64,000 bases of DNA, taken from the NCBI RefSeq assembly GCF_010093535.1, contig NW_022985163.1, positions 644,666 to 708,665 on the forward strand, in the 5' to 3' direction. Shown here piece after piece: positions 55,237-64,000 of the stretch (the first letter of the stretch is position 1; the number at the start of each line of letters is the position of its first letter). Both the position numbers and the translations under genes were made by a program. Source of the DNA: Lindgomyces ingoldianus (Eukaryota > Ascomycota > Dothideomycetes > Pleosporales > Lindgomycetaceae). The notes beneath the pieces were generated by a model. The model saw only the letters and a list, made by a program, of their open reading frames with translations, was not told where the DNA came from and made no database searches.

Positions 55237-57938
55237 ATGCCAACCCACAATCGCAAGCCGTCCGGTGGACGACAACAGCAACAACAACAACAACAACAAC
55301 AACAACAGCAACCACAACACCATTCCAAGCACGCATCACAGACCACATCTCCCGCGAAGCACCAGCGCACAAACACCGCGCCGGCGGCCCCCAGCTTATT
55401 GCGACTTCCCTCGACCAGCAGCAGCACCGCCGCGTCTGCGTCTCCACGCCGTCGGCGAGCGACGAACCCCTCCACACCCAGCAACCTGACACCGAGCCAA
55501 GTTTCAACGTCGTCCGCGACCTCGAACTCTTACTTTTCCCCACAGCCCACCGCGCCTGGCAAGGAACCCCGCTCGCCAGCATCCAGACGACCGCCCGCGT
55601 CCTTCTCCGGCCATGGCATAGACACCTCGCGTGGCCCGCCCATCGCCCTCATCACTCGCGGCTCTGCAGACATCGTGCGCCGATCGCAGAAACCGCCCCC
55701 CGACTTCGCATTTGCACAGCAGCAGCTCCTGCAGTTCGGCTTAGTCTCACCAGGTGGCACTTCATACAACTCGGGAGGGAACAGAGGACGCAAGGACGCA
55801 CCCGGAGACTCAGCTGAATCTCCACAAATACAAACACAAACACCAAATCTGTCGCGCGAAAATTCCTCGAGGACGTCACGACGCGATCGGAACATGGCAA
55901 GCTCGGTGGAAGACTCGTCCGAGTACGACTCCGGCCTGCGCAGCCAGTCTGAAGACTTACACGGGACGCACTTTCAGCCTCCTAGCTCGGGCACGGATGG
56001 GGAGCACGGCGAGGACCTTTTCTTGAATATTGCAGAGGACAGTCCCCCAAAAGAGAGCGCGAGCTCGCAGATCGACAGACGAAGGGTGAGTTCATTGTTT
56101 TTTATTTTACTTCACTGGAGCATGTATTCAGCTGCTGCCCCACTCTCTAGAGCGCATCCGGACATCGGAGACAGGTGTCAAATTCCCTTTTCTATCTGCG
56201 TTTCGTTGTCGCCAAGAGCATCAGTCCAGCTAACCCACCCAAGTCCCGCATAGCACGCGCAAGCAATCGACAGTCGTTTCCGGGGTCTCTCTCCTCGCCA
56301 GCTCAATCCCACTCAATAACACCGAATGCCCACAGATTATCTTCGGTCGACTCCAAGTCTGCAACGCAATACCGGCGGACATCGCACCTGCCCTCTCCTA
56401 CTCTCGGCGCCAGAGGGCAGCGAGAGCAATCACCTCTCTCCCCCGCTAACGTGCTGGACACCCCGCGAACCCGCCACCTCAATCTCTCGCCTCAGGCATC
56501 ATTTTCTAGGTCGAAGGACCAGGAGCCTGCTTCACATCAATTTCTGTCCCATTACGGAAAGAGGCGCCCGTCATATCCCGATGCCATTCAAACTCCACCG
56601 AGCCGGACCCAGGCGTATCGACCTTCGAACCTATACTACTCCTCCTCGCGTGACAATGAAGAGACAGTTCATATCGACACACCCGAAGCCACCAATCAAG
56701 CGTACTCCCGTGCTAATGACACAGAGTCTCTTGATTCGACCGGTCCTCCCGCGTCGGTGTGGGATGAATTGGATGACCTAAAGTCCAGGATTCGAAAAAT
56801 CGAAATGGGAGGCAAGATACCCTCGACCTCTGCCGCTGTGGTGTCAAATGCCTCTGGGGAGCGACCGAGAACTGCTAACACCTCTGTAACCACTGTGTCA
56901 TCATCTCCAAAGCATTATCGAAAAACTAGTGGTTCGCCATCTGAGTCCACGGTTGGAGCTAATGGACCAACCAAAGTTCACCCGATCCTGAAAGATGCCC
57001 TTGCCAAGGCCAAGCAACACCTTTCGCCTTCAGTCTATCGTGCACTTGAAGCAACAGCATCCGAGGCTTTGGAATTGGCAGAGTTAACCGGCAGCGCAGG
57101 CCCGCAAGGTACCCTCTATTCTGCAAGCTCGATCATAAACGGCGCCTCGGTACCAGATCGACAGGTTCGCCGCAAGGCTGACAGTATTTGTCGCAGCCTA
57201 ACGGAGCTTTGCATTGCGCTGTGCGAGATGAAACCTGGTATTGCGAGCCCGGCTATCAGATCTGCAACGGCAGCAAACTCACGGCGCCCGAGCGTCCAAA
57301 TCAACGGCGAGTCTCCGCAGATACATTCGAGTATTGAACCAGAAAGCAACGTGTTGCCTCGTTCTAGTCCTAGCAGGGCGCTTAGCCGAATCGAAGCTCG
57401 GAGGAGCAGCTTGCTTGGACTCAATGGCAGCCCGCGGGATTCCAGTCAAGAGCCACCGACTCCATCACAGTCGCATATTCCATCCCGGTTAGCACGTGCG
57501 GGTACCAGTTTACATCGAACCCGCCGTACTGTTGATGATGAAGATGAAGACCCCACTCTCCGAGCACCATCTCGGGCAATGACTGATTTCCGGGACCTCC
57601 GTCCAGCAAATAAGCCCGCGAACCGATTCACTAGGGAGTACACTTCTCGAGAACCGATGCCAGAGCTGCAACCGTCACCCTCGATTCAACAGACGTCGTC
57701 GCTTCGCCGACCAACTGTGACAGGCATAACGAACGAGAATAATCATCTCCTTTTTCGCGACAACAACCGACGGTACTTGGACAGACAGAGTTCTCCTGCT
57801 TATGAGAAGCAGATATCAACTGACGTTAGGAGCAGGACCCTGCCGTACAACTCGAAGAGGTCGTCAATGCCAGCCTCGGGTCTTGGTCGGACTGGAAGCC
57901 TGAACAGGCGTCTTCGGAGTAACGGTGCTGGAGAGTGA
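55237..57938 (+). CDS. PolyQ, Ser-rich conserved fungal protein of unknown function
   Basis: Model: exons 55237-56085, 56151-56174 and 56217-57938, 864 residues. The start ATG gives MPTHNRKPSGGR followed by a run of 13 Gln coded by CAA/CAG repeats (about 55268-55310). Most of the protein is disordered, rich in Ser, Pro, Arg and Thr. Two parts look structured: SVWDELDDLKSRIRKIEMGG, a short amphipathic/coiled-coil helix, and a helical region LKDALAKAKQHLSPSVYRAL through SICRSLTELCIALCEMKPG. This order (basic head, DELDDLKSRIRKLE helix, alpha-helical block, Ser-rich tail) is seen in a conserved but uncharacterised Pezizomycotina protein. The 24-nt middle exon is uncertain: the 42-bp second intron is in frame and stop-free with a weak CAAG acceptor, so it may be retained. 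Function unknown. Confidence 0.75.
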
Positions 57939-58819
57939 GCTGTGGGGAAGATAAAAGTTATACCCCGTTTAGGGACGATTGTAATGATATACCCAACCTC
58001 CTTCTGAAACACAGCAACGATTATCTCGACTCAAAGAAGAACACTCGAATGGCTTGGTAGCCCTTGAACTGCCTGAGCCAATTACACGCGCCCATCGAGG
58101 GCCGCTTCTACATTTGCAACTTCAACGACATTTTCAAGCGCAGCTGATAGGTCGTCTTTTGTATCTATCAACCTTTTCTGGTACAAGGTCTTGCAAGGTT
58201 ACGCATATTGGGGATTGTTGAAACCATGCGATTTCATGGTTTTTAGAACAAAGCATTCGCAGGTTATGAGCCTACCTAGCATGAGTATCGGCGTGATAGC
58301 GTTAGCATCAGCTGCCACGAATTTGGACGTGGCCTTTTTGGGAGGTTCCTCGGGATATGTTTTACTCTAGTGTATGCCATCAATACAAATGCAAGACTCC
58401 GCGTCTCCCTTTGGCTGCGGAGGCTTAATATCCTTTTACCGTAGTCTTTAAGGGTAATTATGTCGTCGCGAATTTAATGTTGTCTAATAGGGTTGCTCTG
58501 ATGACACTTTCAGCACCTCTTGCTTACTTGTCAAGCTGCTATCGCGTGGATGTTCCTCTCCAGGAAACAATTCTGCGGCTAGCAATAGGAAAGCACCTTC
58601 GGTGCGATTATTAACGAATGCATTCCTCGGTTATCCAATCTTTTACCAAGACAGTGACGAAGGTCGAGCTAATGGCATATATCTCTGGGTTGCTTCTCTG
58701 CTCAGTCATCAATCTTCTTCTCATCGCTATGTCACCTCTCAGTATCATATCGAAAGATGGTCTGTCTGTAGTATTAAGTATCAGCTTTAATGATGAAGAT
58801 GAAGCAAGCAAAACATAAT
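57939..58819. other. Intergenic before decayed cluster
   Basis: The 3' flank of the polyQ gene and the former promoter of the Zn2Cys6 relic. No gene recognised; the 62- and 66-codon frames at 58602-58818 have no motif. Confidence 0.5.
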
Positions 58820-60510
58820 TGCTAGACTTGCAAAGGTGTGTCGAAATGCCAAGATATGCAACGCCATAGCTCACAGAGATATAGGACGCAAGGTAGGCAG
58901 TGACCGAGCCCTTCCGACTTGCGCAAACTGCAGAAGATCCAATCGGTGCTGTCAATGCTACTCTCTGAAACTTTCCTGGTCGGACAAGGACGATGGTAGA
59001 AGAAAGCAGAAGAAGTACGAAGCGGCGCCAACTAATATGCTTCGAACTATGTGCGAAACAATGGCCGTTTCTCCTTTCTGAATATAGCGTTCAATGATGT
59101 TAGAGGGGAAAAGGTCAATGTTCTAGACATGATCAACGACGATCATATTAATTTCAACAGCCTTGCAATCCCGGCTCCTGTCTCATCGATAACCAGGATC
59201 CAGGATGGGGATGGCATGCTGTTGTCATTCTGTATGCACCCCACACATGCAACTGCCCCTTACAGTTAGGAGCCTCTAGCATCCACAGATGGGTCAGTAT
59301 TGGGTCGCATGATCACGGCGATTAACGACAATACCAATGGGTTTCGGCTGAGCTTAATACCCATGGCCTTGTCATCTTCTGACTCATCTTCTGGAAGCCT
59401 CTTGCAGGCCACGCTAGCCCGATCTTCCTTCCATATGGGAAAGCCAGAGGAGGCTCTTCAACGCAAAGTTGTACCTATCAAGTCCCTCTTTGAGTCTTTT
59501 TGGAGCGGGACAGCTTCAAAACTTGCCTACCTCGCAGCCACTATGATGCTGTGCGTCTATTGTGTGAGTCTATCTATTGTGTGAGTCTATCAACTAACGC
59601 TGTTCTTCACTGTTTTCTCGCGATTCACTAACATGCCGTTGAAGGTATTTGATCCCTCTAATTCGACCTAGGATGTTCACCTACAAGATGCGAAAATAAT
59701 AGATCACAGAGTGCTTAGCCGAGCACAAGCCATATTTATCGTGCCTCAAGTTCCTTGCTCCTTGGTTGGCCATCATGATACTTTCAGCGCTTATAGCTAT
59801 TCCTCCGCTGCAAGATCTCTGATTCTTCCGAGCCCAGGACAGCTGAAGCCCATTCTTATTCTTCCAGAAGGTGACGATGAGGGTAGGAAGGTTTGTAATC
59901 TAAAAAGATATGCATACTTTCACAACGTTAAGTTACTAATTTCACTTCAGATTGTCGGGCTGATTGAGTGTTCTACTAAGCTTTTGTACCTCATTTCCTG
60001 CATTTATCAAATTAGAGATACATGGGAGCCCCTAGCATGTTACCTGCAGAACCTCAATCAAGAAGTGCACAAATTTGCGAATCTCGTTCGACCGCGTCTT
60101 CAAAGATTAAACCAAGAAGTTCGTATTAATGCAGACCAGCTGACAGGCACTACCGAACATGCACGTATCACGTTGACTTCCGAATTGTATCGAACCGCTT
60201 CGCTTCTTTATCTTCACCAGGTGGTTCCAGATCAACTTAGGTCAGACAGCAAAGCCCGTGGGCTGGTCAGTGATGGATTAGGACTGGTAGATCGAATGGA
60301 AGTTTTCACCAGTCCGTGGCCGATGTTCTTGCTGGCGAGCAATGTCTGCACAGATGTCGAACGACGTCAGGCACTGGCCATTTTGAATACCGTGGATTAG
60401 AAACACTAGATTAGAAATATTATAAAAGGTCTTGTACAATCCGTCCGGAAATAGCAAGATCTCGCCGCATCCGGTTGATTGGCGGGCTTTGATTGATACC
60501 GAGTCTTTCG
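58820..60510 (+). pseudogene. Decayed Zn2Cys6 transcription factor (Fungal_trans_2 type)
   Basis: Pieces of a Zn2Cys6 regulator lie in order on the plus strand but in changing frames. At 58820 the first half-cluster reads C-stop-TCKGVSKC, where the stop TAG stands at the usual Trp of CWTC. At about 58917 the second half reads TCANCRRSNRCC followed by a KLSW-type linker. Middle-domain landmarks follow: PMALSSSDSSSGSLLQATLA, PEEALQRKVVPIKSL, LAATMMLCVYC (59360-59570), then GLIECSTKLLYLISCIYQIR and ELYRTASLLYLHQVVP. After the TAG at 60398 the same frame continues as IIKGLVQSVRK-stop-QDLAASG-stop, still resembling the family C-terminus. Several stops are CAG-to-TAG or TGG-to-TAG type. Some frame changes may be lost introns. 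It cannot yield a full regulator. Confidence 0.77.
59558..59591 (+). repeat. 17-bp tandem duplication over a splice donor
   Basis: Two perfect adjacent copies of TATTGTGTGAGTCTATC inside the Zn2Cys6 relic, right after LCVYC. Each copy includes a GTGAGT donor-like sequence, so the duplication doubles a probable former 5' splice site and adds a frame change. Confidence 0.8.
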
Positions 60511-60609
60511 TGTCGTCATTTATTTGACTACCCACTGTGGGAGCTCACCTTGCCCTAACACCCGTTGGCATTGCTCCCCCAGGGGGTTGAATAGGTTTAC
60601 ACCCAGTAG

Positions 60610-61240
60610 AACGGACCCCTACTTCATAGAAGTTACATGCTTCGCTGTGACTGGATTGACCAGTGAACTCAGTAGATCTGGCCTGGCGTAAAGACCCACT
60701 ATGTTGATAAACTGCGAAGGGCGTTATAACATAGTTCGGATATGAATACTCAATGAGGCCCCGCATACCGCTTTCGGATAATCGATGTCGCTAAGGTCTA
60801 CATCTGCATTCAAGATAGCTTCCTCTTCACGGCCAACAGGCTCGCACAAAGGCTTGCAAGCAGGGCTAAATATCAGAGATAACCCAACTCTGGGCTGTCG
60901 ATCCACTCCGTTAGAAAACCTTGCGAAGTAATTACATGGGAATACGCACCGTTTTTGTAACATGATTACCAAGCAGATTGTTTTTCTCCAAGTTTAGTTC
61001 CGTGATGATCTGGCTTGCGACGAGAACAAATGTTTGTCCCTCTATAGCCATGAACTAGCTAGCGCAGTAACTAACCTCTCCTGTCTCGTGGTACAGCCAT
61101 GGCTGCTTCTCTGGGTCAGGCACCTCGAATTTGGCGAGCCAGCTCTACATAGATCTGGACACGTTGGCTGTATTCGTAGTACTGGAGGAGGCTGCGATTA
61201 CCATGTCAGTGCCAAGTAATATCGCCCAGTTCAAGGAAGT
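60610..61240 (-). pseudogene. Decayed nitrilase, C-terminal half
   Basis: Read on the minus strand from 61240, fragments of a carbon-nitrogen hydrolase of the nitrilase type appear in order: SLLQYYEYSQRVQIYV, LAKFEVPDPEKQPWLYHETG, CAS-stop-FMAIEGQTFVLVASQ, LNLEKNNLLGN, then (frame change) LIFSPACKPLCEPVGREEEA, ILNADVDLSDIDYPKAVCG, and finally VGLYARPDLLSSLVNPVTAK. These correspond to the central and C-terminal parts of fungal nitrilases, which hydrolyse nitriles to acids and ammonia. The Cys active-site segment is not legible and the N-terminal third is missing or unrecognisable. At least one stop is CAG-to-TAG. It lies divergent to the permease relic and convergent to the regulator relic. 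Confidence 0.77.
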
Positions 61241-61590
61241 CAACCTAGAATGTCTCTATCCGGCGGCCCCCTTCGAAAGCACACCTTCAATTACCAAGAA
61301 TTGTAGTAGAACGTTGCAGAATCGCGAGATTTCGAAGAAACGCTTACGGTTGAAGATGCTCCCAGCAGTCCGGTCCTCTCTATAAAACCCAATCCTAAGA
61401 TGAAAGAGGCCACAGCACATGTCGACCTCTACGCCCTTGAGGGTATCTACCAGCCATTTTAAGCCTCGTTTGTGGAGACTAAAAATAGTTAGTATAGCTT
61501 TTGCGATCCCGAAGTAGAAGAAATTGGTCAGCTTCTGGGTAGGCTAGACTAGCATTGCTGGGTGGCTGACACTACAGAGGGGTTTTACGC
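61241..61590. other. Unassigned stretch inside decayed cluster
   Basis: The space between the nitrilase and permease relics. It may contain the eroded nitrilase N-terminus, shared promoter and permease N-terminus, but no segment could be matched securely. Confidence 0.4.
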
Positions 61591-61599
61591 AGGTATTTT

Positions 61600-62890
61600 C
61601 CTCACAGTTAAATCTCAGATCTTCTCCATAGCCAGCGTTATGGATGGAGCGAATCCTACGGGATCCAGCCTTAGAAAACGTATCTAATATTTTGTTGCAA
61701 TCCTAACCTTCGGGACACTGGCCAATCTCTTTAGCAGTCAGATACTTGGTCAATGGAACGACGGTGCCTGTGCGTCTCTTTCCTTCCTCATCCATTAAAG
61801 AACCCAGCTAATTGTATGAAGTGTTCTGGTACGTCAGTGCCGTCATAGTAATAAGTATCACCATTCTCGCAACCGCTGATAAAAACTCCGCTAACCACGT
61901 CTTCACTAACTTCGCGAACGAGACGGGATGGTCCGATGGAGTCGTTTGGATCCCCAGACTGCTACAATCGACACTCCCTTATTAGATATAATATCGTGAT
62001 GCATATGACTAAGGAGATGCTTCGACTATCTGAAGAGGCTTCAAGGGTTATCATGTTTACGATCTGTGCAGGAGGTGTGATGTGAGTCTCTTTCCCCTGA
62101 TATGCCTGACCTCGAGGACTAATGCGCTTCCTAGGGGCACAGCATTCATACTCGTAATGCTGTTTTCCTTGACGGATCTGGAGACTATGCTGAATATCTC
62201 AACCCATATGCGGATTACGGAGATAATATTTCAAGCAACGAATAACCGCGGGGCTACTGTGGTGTTGGCGGTACTGCTGGGAATGTGCTTTCTTGATGGA
62301 ACAATAGGATGTATTACAAGTGTAAGTCGAAGGTTGTATGCTATAGCGAGAGACAAGAGGATAGTGTTTCCCAGTTTGTAAGTTCACTCGCAAATCCCCA
62401 GAACCATCTTAAACAGAACTTTCCAGTGATAATTGGCATATTCTAGTTTCAGATGCTTTAGAAAAGGTCATGATGTTCCCTTCGCAGCAATCATGCTGTG
62501 CTTCTTCTTCAACCTCTGCTTTGGCCTACTCTATCTCGGTTCGTCCACTTACCCTCCAGTTTCAGGGTGGCAATTAATTTCGTGCATAGGACCCAGCGTA
62601 GCCTTCCCCGCCTACCCCTCAACGTCTCGTACACTGTCTCCATCACCATACGAGGCCGCGACATCCTCGCCCAACCAAACCCTTTCTACACCCTTTAAAC
62701 TGGGCCGATGGGGAGCACTGTAGTTGGATTGTGGTTATTTTCGTAACTATTACGTCTGTGCTTTCATGCTGTCCGCTGGGGCTCCTGACATCGACGTCGA
62801 CGATGAATTATGTGTCTACAGTCTTGAGCATATTTTTCGTGCTGATGGTGGTTTATTGGTGGATTTTCGGGAGATGTTTTGGGGGGTAGG
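61600..62890 (+). pseudogene. Decayed amino-acid/choline-type permease
   Basis: Fragments of an APC-superfamily permease lie in order on the plus strand with stops and frame shifts: AILTFGTLANLFSSQILGQW (about 61690), SITILATADKNSANHVFTNF with ANETGWSDGVVW (61860), VMHMTKEMLRLSEEASRVIM (62000), GTAFILVMLFSLTDLETMLN (62140), GATVVLAVLLGMCFLDGTIG with CITSVSRRLYAIARDK, AIMLCFFFNLCFGLLYLGSS, IRGRDILAQPNPFYTL, and STSTMNYVSTVLSIFFVLMV (62800). The HMTEEM-like loop and SVSRxxYAxARD segment are typical of fungal GABA/choline/amino-acid permeases of 12 transmembrane segments. At least three frame changes mean no functional transporter. Some could be former introns, but internal stops remain. Confidence 0.8.
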
Positions 62891-63130
62891 TGAGTTTTCT
62901 TGATGATGAATTCACTGCCTTGGTGGATAGGTGCTGATTTGGGGATATAAAATTTGGAGCTTATCATGGAGATTATAGTGTTAGCGAAAAGCATAAGGAT
63001 TCCTCGTCGTAAGTTAAAAGGAAGGCAGGTAGGTATTGCAAGGCAGTCATCAATACCAAGCGCACTCCGGCTCGGGCCGAATACTTTCAAGAGTCAAATC
63101 CATCCTGGCTTCAACAGGCAACCGACCCTA

Positions 63131-63171
63131 CCATGTTTTAGCGCGTAATGCACGGCCTCGCGTAATGCACG
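63131..63171 (+). repeat. Terminal inverted repeat of copy 2
   Basis: Identical over 41 bp to the right repeat of copy 1 (17115-17075, minus strand), including the duplicated GTAATGCACG 10-mer. Confidence 0.9.
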
Positions 63172-64000
63172 ATTTTAGCAATCCGCGCCTTTTACTTTTA
63201 AAGCTCTAGAGACTTACACAAATTATAAATTATATAAATTTTTTATTATAATACTAATTAAATGCTATAGATTCTATTCTTAGCAATAATTTATATATAA
63301 TACCTTATAAGGAGGTTAATTTACCTGCTATGTTAAGTTCTGCCTAATGCTAGCTCTCTTTTTTTATTTAATGCTGCATTATTATTAAAATCCTCTAGTG
63401 TACTAGCAATAGGCGTAGGAGCTTTCTGCTTGCCTTTTATTACCTACTAGAGGTTATTTTTAAGCTGTTAATTAACCTGCTAGGTAAGCTCTACCTTCTT
63501 TTATTAAGCTACTTTTATTTTAAGCTCCTACAGGTAAGCTTTCTTTGCTATTACTACTTTATACTTTTTTTTTTTAACTATGTGCGCTTTTTTAGCTTTT
63601 TTTACTTTTTTACACTTTACCTTTTTTTATTTTTAAAGCTGTAGAGCTTCTTTTTTAGCATCTTTTTATGCCTAATAATTATATGCTTTTTAGACTTTAT
63701 TTAGGGACTAGAAGGTTACACTACTATAATATTTTAAAGGTGCTTTTAGTAGAAAAGGCTTACTACGCTAGCAGCGCTTCTTCTTATTAATTAGCGCATT
63801 TTTAACCTGCTTAAGCTTACGCTAGAGAAAAATGTAATATACTAAGAATAACTAAACAGTCTTCTTAAGCTCTTATATATTTTTTTTTATAAAAATTACT
63901 AATAACCTTGTCTAAAAGGCCTTTAACTCTTTTTTAATTCTTTACACTAAGCGCTAAGCTAGTGCTTTTACTAAAGAATAGTTGCTTTTTTTACTTATAG
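63131..64000 (-). mobile_element. RIP-mutated pogo/Fot-like transposon, copy 2 (cut by window end)
   Basis: Starts right after a TA (63129-63130) with CCATGTTTTAGCGCG, the same terminal repeat as the right end of copy 1. The following sequence matches the reverse complement of copy 1's right end, so copy 2 is inverted and its transposase lies on the minus strand; only the C-terminal part is inside the window. Over the first 240 bp the two copies differ at about 16 sites, nearly all C-to-T or G-to-A. The interior is strongly AT-rich. Confidence 0.92.

Noticed and set aside
1..64000. CRISPR arrays, prophage or bacterial operons
   Set aside because: No repeat-spacer pattern or bacterial gene organisation; introns and gene content are fungal throughout.

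Overview
The window is nuclear DNA from a filamentous ascomycete (Pezizomycotina). Evidence: short introns with GT..AG ends and CTAAC-like branch sites; a HET-domain gene; Zn2Cys6 regulator and C2H2-finger families typical of these fungi; a 7-cysteine mini-metallothionein; and a pogo/Fot-type transposon mutated in the manner of repeat-induced point mutation (RIP). The class (Leotiomycetes or Sordariomycetes) cannot be fixed from the sequence alone.

Layout. 0.6-14.0 kb is a housekeeping block: STB3-like Sin3-binding regulator (+), tiny metallothionein (+), five-exon TBC Rab-GAP (-), Pal1 morphology protein (-), Mediator MED31 (+) and a RAD51-family paralogue with an atypical Walker A motif (+). 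15.0-17.1 kb is a complete RIP-mutated pogo-like element with 41-bp terminal inverted repeats and TA target duplication. 18.07-18.18 kb is a 5'-truncated LINE tail with a perfect 12-bp target duplication. 18.6-28.4 kb is accessory: two unrecognised ORFs, one carrying a ubiquitin-interacting motif, then a very large four-finger C2H2 protein gene with two premature in-frame stops. 30.0-39.9 kb holds a metallophosphoesterase (+), a J-domain protein (+) and a HET-domain protein (-). 41.4-57.9 kb is a conserved block: MAPK-type dual-specificity phosphatase (-), ribosomal protein uL4 (+), ankyrin protein (-), TAF11 (+), Prp45/SKIP (-) and a polyQ disordered protein (+).

58.8-62.9 kb is a decayed metabolic locus: relics of a Zn2Cys6 regulator (+), a nitrilase (-) and an amino-acid/choline-type permease (+), all with stops and frame changes. 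It ends at 63.13 kb in a second, inverted copy of the pogo element that runs off the window.

The housekeeping genes serve transcription (STB3, MED31, TAF11), splicing (Prp45), translation (uL4), trafficking (TBC), morphogenesis (Pal1), signalling (phosphatase) and DNA repair (RAD51 paralogue). They show no operon-like linkage. The dead TF-nitrilase-permease trio does look like a former functional cluster for nitrile or nitrogen use. Exon boundaries were set by hand from splice signals, reading-frame continuity and family conservation; none is backed by RNA data.
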